A stretch of DNA of 64,000 nt. Source: Paenibacillus terrae (GTDB lineage: Bacteria > Bacillota > Bacilli > Paenibacillales > Paenibacillaceae). Both the position numbers and the translations under genes were made by a program. Every line of letters begins with the position of its first letter. The stretch's first letter is position 1. The DNA lies in contig NZ_JTHP01000011.1 of the NCBI RefSeq assembly GCF_000943545.1, positions 1-64,000 on the forward strand, given 5' to 3'. Below the pieces are notes generated by a model that made no database searches, was not told where the DNA came from, and saw only the letters and a list, made by a program, of their open reading frames with translations. This document shows positions 37,354-47,151 of the stretch, in pieces.

Positions 37354-38637
37354 TTACCGCTGTAATTCCCGTTCTATTCGGTCCATCGTTTCCGTCCATA
37401 ATGCATCGGGATCGGCATTCTGCTTGGCGACATTGGCAAGGCGGCGGGTCACAATGCCGTGGATGACAGGATATCGTTCGCCGAAATAACTGCTTTTGAC
37501 ATTACGTGCGGAGGCGGCAAAGATCAGTCCGGTGGCCTGACCGCCAAAGAAAGGCTCGGGTGTCTCCATGACAGGATCGTTATAGACGCCGGGAGTGGAC
37601 GGGAACAGCCCGATTTTTTGGTAGGCTTCCAGTTGGTGCTCCGGGTTTTGCAGCCAGGTCAGGACTTCAAAGGCTTCTTTGGGATGTTTGCTGGATTTGA
37701 GGATGGAAATGAAAGATCCACCCAAATTGCCGTCCCCTCCAGGGGCACGGGCGACTCTCCACTTGCCCGCAGTATCCGGCGCGGCCTCCGTGAGAACCTG
37801 CTTCATCCAGATTGCACCTACAAAAGAGGCAACTTTTCCGTTATTGACCGAAGCATTCCATTCGGGGGTCCAGCCATCCGCATTGGCGAGTAGATGCTTC
37901 TTGTGAAAAGCCACGGCGGTTTGCCAGCCCAAACGGATATGAGGGGATTGATTACCGATGTAGCTGCCGTCCGGCTTGAAGTACAGGTCTGTATTTTGAG
38001 CAAGCATCTGATTGTAAACGTTTACAATATTATCAGTTAAAAACGAACGGCTTCCGAGCTTTTGCTGAAGCTGTTCTCCGGCGGCCATATAATCGTCCCA
38101 TGTGCGAATCGTAGCACTGACCTTTTCAGGATCACTGGGCAGACCAGCCTGTGCAAAGAGATCGCTGCGATAAAAGAGGGCGGTGGGACCTGTATCCATC
38201 GGAAAAGCAATCATTTTGCCGTCAGGGGTAATGCCCTGATTCCATTTCCACTCCAAATACTGATCCTTGAATGGATCTGCTCCCAGTGTTCTCAGATCAT
38301 AAAAACGATCCGCACTAGGAAATAACTCTACCATCCAGTCGTTCAAAGCTACGATGTCCGGTTCACCGGAATGGGCTGCCAGAGTCGTCTTAAGCTTGGC
38401 TTTGAAATCACCGCCGATTTTTTGGGTGTTCAATTCAATGTCGGGAAACTGCTTTTCGGCACGAGCGAGTAGTTCATCGTCAATAGAACGGTTCCAGTAC
38501 CATAATGTAAGCGTTATCTTTTTGTGATTTGGCAAATTGCTTTCAGATGAATGACTTTCAGAGGACAGAGGGCCGCTACAACCACTAATCATAGTGAGGA
38601 AAGCAAGACATAACACCAGCCATCGTACTGTCTTCAC
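37354..38637 (-). CDS. Sugar ABC transporter solute-binding lipoprotein
   Basis: 427 residues from GTG38637 (GGAGG eight bases upstream). A type II signal peptide ends in the lipobox ISGC with Cys20, so the protein is lipid-anchored outside the membrane. The body has the extracellular family 1 fold (ITLTLWYWNRSIDDELLARA at the mature N-terminus, FYRSDLFAQAGL, and SFVGAIWMK). It captures an oligosaccharide for the two permeases behind it. No regulator adjoins; the convergent-side neighbour is the LysR gene of the malonate operon. Confidence 0.9.
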   Translation of the reverse strand: MKTVRWLVLCLAFLTMISGCSGPLSSESHSSESNLPNHKKITLTLWYWNRSIDDELLARAEKQFPDIELNTQKIGGDFKAKLKTTLAAHSGEPDIVALNDWMVELFPSADRFYDLRTLGADPFKDQYLEWKWNQGITPDGKMIAFPMDTGPTALFYRSDLFAQAGLPSDPEKVSATIRTWDDYMAAGEQLQQKLGSRSFLTDNIVNVYNQMLAQNTDLYFKPDGSYIGNQSPHIRLGWQTAVAFHKKHLLANADGWTPEWNASVNNGKVASFVGAIWMKQVLTEAAPDTAGKWRVARAPGGDGNLGGSFISILKSSKHPKEAFEVLTWLQNPEHQLEAYQKIGLFPSTPGVYNDPVMETPEPFFGGQATGLIFAASARNVKSSYFGERYPVIHGIVTRRLANVAKQNADPDALWTETMDRIERELQR

Positions 38638-38856
38638 GTCATTTCCCTCCTTGCTGTCTGAGATGGTCTACCTGCTGAACAAGTTGTGAATGGTTTAGCT
38701 CCATCATATGAATCTGTTATCCATTTATGTGCATAATACCTTAACCAAAAACAAAAAAATTGAAATAAAGCATGTATAGAAATTAAATACTCTAAAGATA
38801 CTATCGAAAAATGATAAAGCAATAAGTCAGATATTATGACAAAAGTATCTCAATCG

Positions 38857-39729
38857 TCAATGCTGGGCAATATCCTGGAAAAATCCAATGATGAATTCGA
38901 AGAACGACTTCTCTATAGCGGTGTGCAGTTCCCCAGCAGGATAGGACAGATAGATTGTTCGCATACATCGAGGCTCCCTGATTTGAAGCAGCTTGATGTC
39001 TTCGGTTACGATGTTTCTCCACAGGATAGAAGGAATAAAGGAGATGCCAAGTCCTGTTTGAATCAACCCTCTTACCGTAGCCGGATCATCACTTTCAAAG
39101 ACGATGTTCGGTTCAAAAGGGGTATGAGTAAAAAAGCGGTCCGTTGTTTTCCTAAGCGAATTACCAGGTGTAAGGCTGATAAACTTCTCATGCTCTAGAT
39201 CTTTCAGGAATACGGTGTCCTGAGCGCTCAGAGGGTGAGATTTTGGTACGCCAAGCAAAATTTCCTCCTCCAGCAGAATCGTATGCTCGTTGTCTGCCAA
39301 CTCTTCGGACGTAATCGCAAAATCGTACGCCAGTCCTTTCTTCACCATCGCAGGGTGCTGGGTCAGGTTGAATCTAATTTGAGGGTAGAGATCGCGAAAC
39401 TTACCGACAAGGTTGGGCAATAGCATAGAGCCGACGGCGACGTATAACGTGATTACCTCTACCTTTTCGTTCTTCATTTCTTTGACTTCGGATATGCCTT
39501 GCTCTAGCGCTGAGAGCGACTGATTCACTCTTTTCAGGAACTTCTTTCCATATTCATTCAGCACGATATGTTTTCCTTCGCGGTCAAATAGCTGCACACC
39601 CAATTCCGTCTCCAGGTTTCTAATCATTTTACTTAAGGCAGGCTGTGAAATAAACAACTCGTTCGCGGCACGTGTGACATGTTCATACTTCGAGGTCACT
39701 TGAAAATACTTAAGCTGCAAATAATCCAT
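38857..39729 (-). CDS. LysR-family regulator of malonate decarboxylase
   Basis: 290 residues. The winged helix-turn-helix is at 1-60 (YEHVTRAANELFISQPALSK), and the effector domain has two lobes (VAVGSMLLPNLVGKFRDLYP; GLGISFIP). It is divergent from mdcH with 126 bases between, the usual place of an MdcR-type activator, which responds to malonate or malonyl compounds. A LysR-type dyad lies in the gap at 39747. The 218-base stretch on its 3' side (38638-38856) is AT-rich; it must hold the promoter of the ABC operon, which I cannot fix. Confidence 0.85.
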   Translation of the reverse strand: MDYLQLKYFQVTSKYEHVTRAANELFISQPALSKMIRNLETELGVQLFDREGKHIVLNEYGKKFLKRVNQSLSALEQGISEVKEMKNEKVEVITLYVAVGSMLLPNLVGKFRDLYPQIRFNLTQHPAMVKKGLAYDFAITSEELADNEHTILLEEEILLGVPKSHPLSAQDTVFLKDLEHEKFISLTPGNSLRKTTDRFFTHTPFEPNIVFESDDPATVRGLIQTGLGISFIPSILWRNIVTEDIKLLQIREPRCMRTIYLSYPAGELHTAIEKSFFEFIIGFFQDIAQH

Positions 39730-39746
39730 TATGGAGTATCTCCTTT

Positions 39747-39814
39747 ATAACCATAAGGTTATCAATTATATGTGAATATATATATTTTACAGGTATTTGC
39801 TTACTTATTACAAT
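39747..39814 (+). promoter_or_regulatory. LysR box and mdc promoter
   Basis: The dyad ATAACC-ATAA-GGTTAT (39747-39762) fits the LysR recognition-site pattern. The promoter TTTACA (39786-39791), 17-base spacer, TACAAT (39809-39814) lies about 25 bases downstream of it, so the box is at roughly -70, the normal place of an activator. Confidence 0.65.
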
Positions 39815-39855
39815 TGACAATGTAAGAAAATGAATCCGCTAAAGGTGGTGAGATT

Positions 39856-40767
39856 CTGAACATCGTTTTTACATTTCCCGGCCAGGGGTCACAGGTTCCT
39901 GGAATGCTCCAAGATGTGCCCGAGTATGTGAAAAAGGCAACAAGTATCATCGGAACTGAACTGCGTGATGATGAGGAGGCCATGGGCTCAACGGTCTGGA
40001 TTCAGACGGCACTCTTCGTTAAGGAGACGGCAATAGCCTACCGCTTGATCGAGCAGGGAATCCGGCCCCAATTCGTGGCAGGGCATTCCATTGGTGCATT
40101 TCCTGCGGCGGTCATCGCGGGAGTTCTCTCGTTCGAGGATGCGCTTCGGATCGTATGGCTCCGTGCCCGGTTGATGGAAGAAGCCTTTCCTGAAGGCTAT
40201 GGAATGGGTGTAATTATTGGGCTTACGAAGGCAGAGGTTCAACAAGCCGTGCTTCTCTCCCATAGTGAGGCGACGCCAGTCTATATCTCGAATATAAACG
40301 CAGAGCAGCAAATCGTCGTATCCGGATCATTGGTAGGGTTAAATAATGCATTTATGCATGTGAAAGAGCTTGGGAGCGCTAAAGCGACGCTTCTGAAGGT
40401 TCCGATTCCTTCACACTCCCCGCTGATGTCAGAGGTAGCCAATAAGCTATTGCTGAAAATACACACTTTTTCTTTGCGGGACGCTCAAATACCATATTTG
40501 GTAAATCATACGGGCAGAAAGACGAAAGCCAAGGAAAAAATTGCAGAGGACCTTGCCCTAAACGTAGCATATCCCGTCCGGTGGATGGATATGGCGGCTG
40601 TCTGCGTCGAATCGGGAGCTGACTGTTTCATCGAAATGCCGCCGGGCCATACTCTTTCCAGACTTGTCAAGCAAGCCCACAAGAGTACCCGGCAAATGGC
40701 CGTGGACGAAATCGGTCTGGAAGCGACTCAGTATCTGATTAGAAAATGGAAGGAGCAAGAAGAATGA
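39856..40767 (+). CDS. mdcH: Malonyl-CoA:ACP transacylase of malonate decarboxylase
   Basis: 303 residues if started at CTG39856. The N-terminal motif FTFPGQGSQVPGM is essential for this fold and lies upstream of the first in-frame ATG (39904), so a non-ATG start (CTG39856 or ATT39853) must be used; AAAGGTGG is correctly spaced before it. Catalytic Ser78 is in GHSIGAFPA and His187 in IPSHSPL. MdcH loads malonyl groups onto the ACP subunit at the start of the cycle. Its stop overlaps the mdcA start (ATGA). Confidence 0.88.
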   Translation: MNIVFTFPGQGSQVPGMLQDVPEYVKKATSIIGTELRDDEEAMGSTVWIQTALFVKETAIAYRLIEQGIRPQFVAGHSIGAFPAAVIAGVLSFEDALRIVWLRARLMEEAFPEGYGMGVIIGLTKAEVQQAVLLSHSEATPVYISNINAEQQIVVSGSLVGLNNAFMHVKELGSAKATLLKVPIPSHSPLMSEVANKLLLKIHTFSLRDAQIPYLVNHTGRKTKAKEKIAEDLALNVAYPVRWMDMAAVCVESGADCFIEMPPGHTLSRLVKQAHKSTRQMAVDEIGLEATQYLIRKWKEQEE

Positions 40768-42410
40768 ATAAAGTACTGCGATCCTGGTCACAAAAACGTG
40801 ATAAAAAGCAGGAAAAGTTAGGAAAAGTGGAAAAGTGGCTGGACGGAAAATATATCGACTCCTCCCGAATCGTCGACCTGATGGAGGCGTTAATTGAGCC
40901 AGGCGCGAAGGTCGTCCTGGAAGGAGATAACCAGAAGCAAGCGTCTTTCCTTTCCCAGAAGCTGCTGGAAGTCGATCCTGGCAAGGTGCATGATCTGCAT
41001 ATGATTATGTCCAGCATTTCAAGACCTGAACATTTGGATATTTTCGAGAAAGGCATCGCCGGGAAGCTGGACTTCTCCTACAGTGGCTCCCAAAGCCTGC
41101 GTGTTGCGCAAATGATTGATGACGGGATGCTTAAGCTCGGTGACATCCATACGTATTTGGAATTGTTCGGACGTCTCTTCATTGACCTTATTCCAGATGT
41201 GGTGCTGGTAGCGGCAGACAAATCAGATCGCGAGGGCAATCTGTATACCGGAAACAATACGGAAGAAACTCCGACGATCGTGGAAGCGGCCGCTTTCAAG
41301 GATGGGATCGTGATCGTGCAGGTTAACGAAATCGTGGACGAGCTGCCGCGAACCGATATTCCAGCGTCCTGGGTCGACGTCATTGTACAAGCCGACAAAC
41401 CGTACGCATTGGAAGCACTGTTTACCCGTGATCCGCAGAATATTACTGAACTGCAAATCCTGATGGGCATGATGGCGATCAAAGGCATTTATGGAAAACA
41501 TCAGGTGCAGTCGCTTAATCACGGCATTGGCTTTAATACTGCAGCGATTGAGCTTTTGCTGCCGACCTATGGTGAACAGCTTGGCCTGAAAGGGAAGATT
41601 GCCAAACACTGGGCCCTGAATCCGCATCCGACTTTGATTCCGGCGATTGAATCCGGTTGGGTCGAAAGCATTCACAGCTTTGGAGGCGAGGTCGGTATGG
41701 AGAAATACATTGCGGCTCGTTCAGATGTGTTCTTCGTCGGCAAGGACGGATCTATGCGCTCCAACCGCGCAATGTGTCAGGTTGCAGGCCAATTCGCTGT
41801 AGATATGTTTATCGGATCAACGCTACAAATGGACAGTGCAGGCAATTCGTCTACCGTTACTTCCGGCAGACTGTCCGGTTTTGGAGGAGCACCGAATATG
41901 GGGCATGATCCTCGGGGACGGCGACATGCGACGCCTGCCTGGCTTGACATGATCGAGCGCCCGACGGAACTCTCCAAAGGCCGGAAATTGGTCGTGCAGA
42001 TGGTTGAAACATACGGTGCCAACAAAAAGCCAGTATTTGTGGATTCGCTAGATGCCATCAAGGTGAAGGATGAATCTGGCCTCGCCATTACGCCGGTCAT
42101 GATTTACGGGGATGATGTCACCCACGTCCTTACCGAGGAAGGCATTGCATATCTCTACAAGACGGACAGCATAGAGGAGAGAAAGAAGGCGCTCGCGGCA
42201 ATCGGAGGCGTAACACCTTTAGGAATGGAAAGTAATGAGAGCGATGTAAGCCTGTTGCGTGACAGAGGGATCGTGGCCTATCCGGAGGATCTTGGGATTA
42301 TGCGCAGACAAGCCAAGCGCTCGATGCTGGCAGCACAGACGATTAACGACCTCGTAGATTGGTCAGACGGATTGTATGATCCACCGGCTAAATTCCGGAG
42401 CTGGTCTTAA
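40764..42410 (+). CDS. mdcA: Malonate decarboxylase alpha subunit
   Basis: 548 residues, the acetyl-S-ACP:malonate ACP transferase. It exchanges acetate for malonate on the ACP prosthetic group. Characteristic segments are LVAADKSDREGNLYTGNNTE, LNHGIGFNTAAIELLLPTYG and SGFGGAPNMGHDPRGRRHA. ATG40764 has AAGGAG eight bases upstream and overlaps the mdcH stop. Length and order agree with Klebsiella and Pseudomonas mdc operons. Confidence 0.95.
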   Translation: MNKVLRSWSQKRDKKQEKLGKVEKWLDGKYIDSSRIVDLMEALIEPGAKVVLEGDNQKQASFLSQKLLEVDPGKVHDLHMIMSSISRPEHLDIFEKGIAGKLDFSYSGSQSLRVAQMIDDGMLKLGDIHTYLELFGRLFIDLIPDVVLVAADKSDREGNLYTGNNTEETPTIVEAAAFKDGIVIVQVNEIVDELPRTDIPASWVDVIVQADKPYALEALFTRDPQNITELQILMGMMAIKGIYGKHQVQSLNHGIGFNTAAIELLLPTYGEQLGLKGKIAKHWALNPHPTLIPAIESGWVESIHSFGGEVGMEKYIAARSDVFFVGKDGSMRSNRAMCQVAGQFAVDMFIGSTLQMDSAGNSSTVTSGRLSGFGGAPNMGHDPRGRRHATPAWLDMIERPTELSKGRKLVVQMVETYGANKKPVFVDSLDAIKVKDESGLAITPVMIYGDDVTHVLTEEGIAYLYKTDSIEERKKALAAIGGVTPLGMESNESDVSLLRDRGIVAYPEDLGIMRRQAKRSMLAAQTINDLVDWSDGLYDPPAKFRSWS

Positions 42411-42414
42411 AGCC

Positions 42415-43239
42415 ATGCTCACGATGAAGCATTCAGCCTTCGCGGCTTCTCTGGCTGCCAAAGCTGTAAAGGCACTGATGGAAGAGGCTCTTCTTACGCC
42501 CAAGCCTGGACTTGTCGATGCCAGAGACAATGGCTCTCATACAGATATGTCCATCAATCTAATGCTTGCATCCGCAAGAGTATTGGAGGATACGTTTCGG
42601 GAAATAGCCATTGTGTCATACCTTCACCCGGTGGACCAGACTTTGCGCGAGCAGATCGCTCTAATCGGGCGGGAAGGCGAAAAGGTGATGCTCAGGGCTA
42701 CGAATGGTGTCAATACACATAAGGGCGCCATTTGGGCCCTGGGGCTTTTAACGAGTGCACGGGCAGCCTTTCCAAAGGAGCGGGACCCTCATCAGATCAT
42801 GAGCATTGCAGGAAGAATCGCATCGTTCCATGACCGATACCGCCCGATGCAGCAGACGAATGGACGAACGGTTAAGAAGAAATACGCGGTAGTGGGGGCA
42901 GAGGAAGAAGCGAAGCTAGGCTTTCCGCACATCCGGGACGAAGCTTTGCCTGCTTTGCTGCGCGCCAGGGCTTGTGGGAAGAAAGAGGTCGAAGCACGCT
43001 TAGAAGCTTTATTGGCCTTGATGGCATGTGTGGATGATACCTGCATCCTGCACCGCGGTCAGTTGACGGATCTGATGGCGATTCAGAGTATGGCCGCAGC
43101 GTTCCTTGCAGCAGATGGATTAAGAACCCAGTCGGGCAGAAAGCTGCTCTACCGCTTGTCCGAGTATTGTAATGTTAGACAGCTCTCACCCGGAGGCAGT
43201 GCCGATCTGCTAGCTGCCACATTATTTCTAATCGATTGA
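42415..43239 (+). CDS. mdcB: Triphosphoribosyl-dephospho-CoA synthase
   Basis: 274 residues, CitG/MdcB family. It makes 2'-(5''-triphosphoribosyl)-3'-dephospho-CoA, the precursor of the ACP prosthetic group. Signature segments: ALLTPKPGLVDARDNGSHTD, TNGVNTHKGAIWALGLL and SPGGSADLLAATLFL. The start ATG42415 is four bases after the mdcA stop, with GGAG somewhat far (14 bases), so translation may be coupled. Confidence 0.93.
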   Translation: MLTMKHSAFAASLAAKAVKALMEEALLTPKPGLVDARDNGSHTDMSINLMLASARVLEDTFREIAIVSYLHPVDQTLREQIALIGREGEKVMLRATNGVNTHKGAIWALGLLTSARAAFPKERDPHQIMSIAGRIASFHDRYRPMQQTNGRTVKKKYAVVGAEEEAKLGFPHIRDEALPALLRARACGKKEVEARLEALLALMACVDDTCILHRGQLTDLMAIQSMAAAFLAADGLRTQSGRKLLYRLSEYCNVRQLSPGGSADLLAATLFLID

Positions 43240-43267
43240 TACTTTTAATTGGAGGTGTTTCTGAAGG

Positions 43268-43567
43268 ATGGAAAAATTACAGTTTCAATACCAGACTACG
43301 AAGCCCATCTGTAAGCCGGCACATATCGGTGTTGTCGGTTCGGGAGATTTGGAGATTATTGTAGAGCCTGTAAAAGGCCAGACCACCAATGTCAGCATTT
43401 TAACAGGCAGTGAAGGATTTGAACAAGTATGGGAGAATGTGCTGACACGTTTTTTTACCCGTTATCCGATTACTGCCAATATTACGGTTCATGACTTCGG
43501 AGCCACTCCGGGGGTAGTAATGCTTAGATTTACGCAAGTGCTGGAGGTGCTTGACTATGCAGAATAG
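43268..43567 (+). CDS. mdcC: Malonate decarboxylase acyl carrier protein (delta subunit)
   Basis: 99 residues. The prosthetic group attaches to Ser25 in VVGSGDLEI. Unlike ordinary ACPs it carries phosphoribosyl-dephospho-CoA. Good ribosome site (GGAGGTG). Its last 11 bases overlap the next gene, whose own ribosome site lies inside mdcC. Confidence 0.94.
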   Translation: MEKLQFQYQTTKPICKPAHIGVVGSGDLEIIVEPVKGQTTNVSILTGSEGFEQVWENVLTRFFTRYPITANITVHDFGATPGVVMLRFTQVLEVLDYAE

Positions 43568-45230
43568 TTTTGTGGAGCTGAATGGACGCGAGAGAGCTAG
43601 GGCGCTACTGGACGAGGGGACTTTCAGGGAGTTGCTTGGACCGTTAGACAAAATCCAATCCCCGCACCTTGAACCGCAAGGTATTGTTCCTCAGAGCGAT
43701 GACGGAATCATTCTGGCTTTTGGCGAAATACGCAAACAGAAGGTCTTGATCATTTCGATGGAAGGCGCTTTTCAAGGAGGGGGGATTGGAGAAGTCAGCG
43801 GCGCCAAAATTTCCGGAGCGCTCGAACTGGCACTGGAAGAGAATAAGAAAGGGAACAAACTATATCCCGTCATGATCTTTGATACAGGGGGGGTTCGGCT
43901 ACAGGAAGCGAACTATGGGTTGTTGTCGATTTCGGAGATTGCCACCCAGATCGTTGCCCTGCGTAAATACGTCCCTGTTGTCGGACTGATCCCGGGCCGC
44001 GTAGGGGCATTTGGGGGGATGTCCATTACTGCAGAATTGTTTACCACTCTGATTGCTACGAAGAAAGCGCGCCTCGGTCTGAACGGGCCGGAGGTCATAG
44101 AGCAGGAAGCAGGGGTTATGGAGTTCGATGCCAGCGACAAAGCCTTAATTTGGAACACAATCGGAGCCAACCAGCGCTTCCAAACCGGATTGATTGACGT
44201 AATGGTGGAAGATACGACGGATGCCGTTATCGAAGCGATTGATACTGCGCTCAAGGCACTGGCGAAGCCTGCTAAAACAGAGCAAATTGATTTCTATCTG
44301 ACCCTGTTAAACACTCTTGATCCTACAGAAGCTTGGACACCTGAGCGCTATCGCGAATTTTACACGCAGATACAGCCTGTGCAGCAGCCTGTCCCGCTGG
44401 CAAAAGAGGGCGCGTCCGACATTTCGGATAGTAGAGGTTATCGCTGGTTCTCCCGCTTGACGGGCATTGCTCACCCAACCAGCGATGTTCCTTCAGTGCT
44501 TGCAGCAGACGTGGATAAGAACGGGCAACTGTGCAGATATATCGCCATTGTTCCGAATGCCACCAATCGATTCCCGCGCGTCAGAAAAGGCGAGGTTGGT
44601 ATGCTTGAAGGCTGGACGGTGGCTCAAATCATTAGGGACGCAATCCGTCAAGATGAGAAAAAGGAAACGAAGCGTCCGATCATTGCCATTATTGATGTAC
44701 CGAGTCAAGCCTATGGCTATAAGGAAGAAATGGTCGGTATCAGTCTTGCCCTGGCTGCAAGTGCAGATGCTTACGCAACTGCTAGATTAGAAGGCCATTC
44801 AGTCATCGGTGTGATTGTCGGTAACGCGATTTCCGGGGGCTTCCTCGCGCATGGGCTGCAATCGAATCGTTTGATCGCACTGGATGACAGCAAGGTCAAT
44901 ATTCAGGCAATGTCCAAGGCTTCTGCTGCTCGAATTACCAAGCGGACGATTGCCGAGCTTGATGAAGCTACCAAGAAGGTTCCAGCTATGGCCTACGACG
45001 TTCGTAGCTACAGTACTCTGGGGGCATTATATCAGATGCTGAGCGGTATCCATGCAGACGATCCACAGAGCAGCGATGTAGCCATCGTGGAAAAGACCGT
45101 TTCCGAGGCGATCGAGAGTACGAAAGGAGCGCCCCGTGACCTTAGCTTCCGATTGCAGACCAAGGAAGCTATGGCGGGCGGACGGACTGCAACCCGCGGC
45201 GTTCGAGATGCGCTTTTGGAGCAATGGTAA
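43557..45230 (+). CDS. mdcDE: Malonate decarboxylase beta-gamma fusion
   Basis: 557 residues. Residues 1-275 are MdcD, the malonyl-S-ACP decarboxylase beta subunit of crotonase fold (LIISMEGAFQGGGIGEVSGA, PGRVGAFGGMSITAELF). After a linker around 275-300, residues 300-557 are MdcE, the gamma subunit (RWFSRLTGI, PSQAYGYKEEMVGISLALAA, VGNAISGGFLAHGLQ). In the Klebsiella and Pseudomonas operons these are separate genes; here no stop or start separates them. Start ATG43557 is taken for GGAGGTG eight bases upstream. Confidence 0.92.
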   Translation: MQNSFVELNGRERARALLDEGTFRELLGPLDKIQSPHLEPQGIVPQSDDGIILAFGEIRKQKVLIISMEGAFQGGGIGEVSGAKISGALELALEENKKGNKLYPVMIFDTGGVRLQEANYGLLSISEIATQIVALRKYVPVVGLIPGRVGAFGGMSITAELFTTLIATKKARLGLNGPEVIEQEAGVMEFDASDKALIWNTIGANQRFQTGLIDVMVEDTTDAVIEAIDTALKALAKPAKTEQIDFYLTLLNTLDPTEAWTPERYREFYTQIQPVQQPVPLAKEGASDISDSRGYRWFSRLTGIAHPTSDVPSVLAADVDKNGQLCRYIAIVPNATNRFPRVRKGEVGMLEGWTVAQIIRDAIRQDEKKETKRPIIAIIDVPSQAYGYKEEMVGISLALAASADAYATARLEGHSVIGVIVGNAISGGFLAHGLQSNRLIALDDSKVNIQAMSKASAARITKRTIAELDEATKKVPAMAYDVRSYSTLGALYQMLSGIHADDPQSSDVAIVEKTVSEAIESTKGAPRDLSFRLQTKEAMAGGRTATRGVRDALLEQW

Positions 45231-45844
45231 TCCATCCACATGATCTGATTGAAGTGTCCAATTTGAAATATCTCTCCTTAAATGAAGACAAGGAGTGGGT
45301 AACCGCCTCGCTGAGGCGGACCCCCTTTGTGGTCGTTCGCCGAGCCGATCCGTCGGCAGATGGTTATATTCCCGTCGGAGTACGTGGACAGGAACGGAAT
45401 CAACGGGAAGCTGCATTTCTGGACCCGAAAGGGGTGTGCCAGATCGTGTCTCCCTATGCGATAGCGAAACGTCAGATGTGGAACTTCTTGTCTACAGAGA
45501 GACGACAACAGCCTGTTCTTCAGTTGATGGACGTTGTAGCAGAAATGATGGCAGATTGGCGCTGGGGACCAGCGGGAAGTGCAGGATTCGAAATAGCGAC
45601 AGGATGCCCCGCTGTGAAGGCAAGCAGTGATCTTGATCTTGTAATAGATGGTTCAGAGGCTATTGATTATTCTACAGCTGAAGGCCTGTTGCGCAAGCTG
45701 GAGCAGTTGGACGTTCGAATCGATATTCAATTAGAGGTGAAGGAAGGCGCCTACGTCTTGCGCGAGATCCTTGAGAGACGGACCAGCACCGTGATGCTGC
45801 GAACTTCTTCAGGTCCGAGGCTCGTCCGCAATCCTTGGCAATGA
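45224..45844 (+). CDS. mdcG: Phosphoribosyl-dephospho-CoA transferase
   Basis: 206 residues. It attaches the prosthetic group to MdcC. The nucleotidyltransferase signature ATGCPAVKASSDLDLVIDG is near residue 125, and the protein ends RLVRNPWQ. Its start overlaps the end of the beta-gamma gene by seven bases. With mdcH, A, B, C and DE this completes a biotin-independent malonate decarboxylase; no biotin-type genes and no malonate transporter are present. Confidence 0.92.
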   Translation: MVIHPHDLIEVSNLKYLSLNEDKEWVTASLRRTPFVVVRRADPSADGYIPVGVRGQERNQREAAFLDPKGVCQIVSPYAIAKRQMWNFLSTERRQQPVLQLMDVVAEMMADWRWGPAGSAGFEIATGCPAVKASSDLDLVIDGSEAIDYSTAEGLLRKLEQLDVRIDIQLEVKEGAYVLREILERRTSTVMLRTSSGPRLVRNPWQ

Positions 45845-45931
45845 TGAATGTACTATAATAACGGCAAAAGGGAGGAATGCACGACCATTTGACGTATGCC
45901 AACATAAGCTCTCAAAGGGGAAGTGCGTATT

Positions 45932-47062
45932 ATGGAAAACACTACCGGCCAAAAAGTTAATATTAATGAAAGTGACATCTTAAAGGTGTTTGCGGTCAGC
46001 GGAGCGATCCTGCAAAGCGTTCTGGGCATGTTACTGAAGTATGCCCACACTAACACGGATATGGCCTTACTAGGCGTTATTTATAATTTAGTGAAATATA
46101 CCGCGCCGGTCTTTATTTTTGCCATCGTGTATGGCATGGTGATGAATAATCAGCATACCAGGGTATCACATTTTTACAAGGAAAAATTCAGCGAGCTCGT
46201 GATTCCTTATTTTCTGTGGGCGTCAGCCAGCTTGCTCTTCTTCCCGAACATACAGGTTAATCAACACGTTACTTCGTTTTGGACGCTCATTGAGTCTTAT
46301 GTGCTCGGTAATTCATCACCACAATATTGGTACACGGTGATGATGCTGCAATTTCAATTGCTGATGCCAGTCATTATTTTCGTCTGCTATAAGTACCTGG
46401 CTAAGCCTTTACGGGTCATTCCGCTGCTTATTGTGAGCTTTATAATCTTCGGCGCCTGGGTATGGATGTATTATATCTATGTATTCCATGGAGCTTATGC
46501 GACCAGTTTGCTATACCTGGACCGCTTTTTCGTCAGCTATTTTATTTATGCTCTACTAGGCGGAATCGCTTGGGTGTTCAAGGAAAAATTCGACGGGGTG
46601 CTCCGACGGATTCAGTTCATACTCATTCCGGTGATGCTGCTTATTCTCATTTGGATAAATCGCGAATTTTTCAGCTTTGGATTCAAGCATATGTCATTTG
46701 GCAATCTGATTTATCTGAAGCCGTCCATGACCTTGTACAGCTTGGTAGTGATTTTCCTGATTTACATGCTGGCAAGACATTTGATCAGCGTAAATTCCCG
46801 TTCACTTCCCTATTACAAATGGTTTTCTACTTATGCGTACAGGGCCTTTACAGCGAACGTATTCATTCTGGTCATCGTGCTGCGCTTGGTCGGTGACTTG
46901 GTAAGTCAGCTTCCTTTATTTGTAGCGCTGCTTTTGGTTTATCTGACGACTGTGGCCTGCTCCTTCGGCGTCGTCTATGCCTTTGCGCAGATAAAGGTAA
47001 AGGTATGTCGTGAATGGTTATTTTTGAAACAAAAAAGAGCGCACAGCACCAATCTAAGATAA
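45932..47062 (+). CDS. Acyltransferase-3 family membrane protein
   Basis: 376 residues, ten or so membrane helices, resembling the acyltransferase-3 (OafA/IcaC-like) family that moves acetyl or succinyl groups onto surface sugars. ATG45932 has AGGGGAAG nine bases upstream. It follows mdcG by 87 bases on the same strand and precedes a terminator, so it could be read with the mdc genes; no functional link to malonate is evident. The usual catalytic His-Arg motif of the first helix is not obvious, so the family call is moderate. Confidence 0.65.
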   Translation: MENTTGQKVNINESDILKVFAVSGAILQSVLGMLLKYAHTNTDMALLGVIYNLVKYTAPVFIFAIVYGMVMNNQHTRVSHFYKEKFSELVIPYFLWASASLLFFPNIQVNQHVTSFWTLIESYVLGNSSPQYWYTVMMLQFQLLMPVIIFVCYKYLAKPLRVIPLLIVSFIIFGAWVWMYYIYVFHGAYATSLLYLDRFFVSYFIYALLGGIAWVFKEKFDGVLRRIQFILIPVMLLILIWINREFFSFGFKHMSFGNLIYLKPSMTLYSLVVIFLIYMLARHLISVNSRSLPYYKWFSTYAYRAFTANVFILVIVLRLVGDLVSQLPLFVALLLVYLTTVACSFGVVYAFAQIKVKVCREWLFLKQKRAHSTNLR

Positions 47063-47151
47063 GTACCTAAAAGAAAATAATACATGTAACAACGTATATA
47101 TGACACTATAATTTAGATGTATCTAAGTTATTGGCGTATTGACGGCAACCC

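Noticed and set aside
39904..40767. ATG39904 as the mdcH start
   Set aside because: It would remove the conserved PGQGSQ motif needed for the transacylase fold, while a well placed ribosome site stands before CTG39856.
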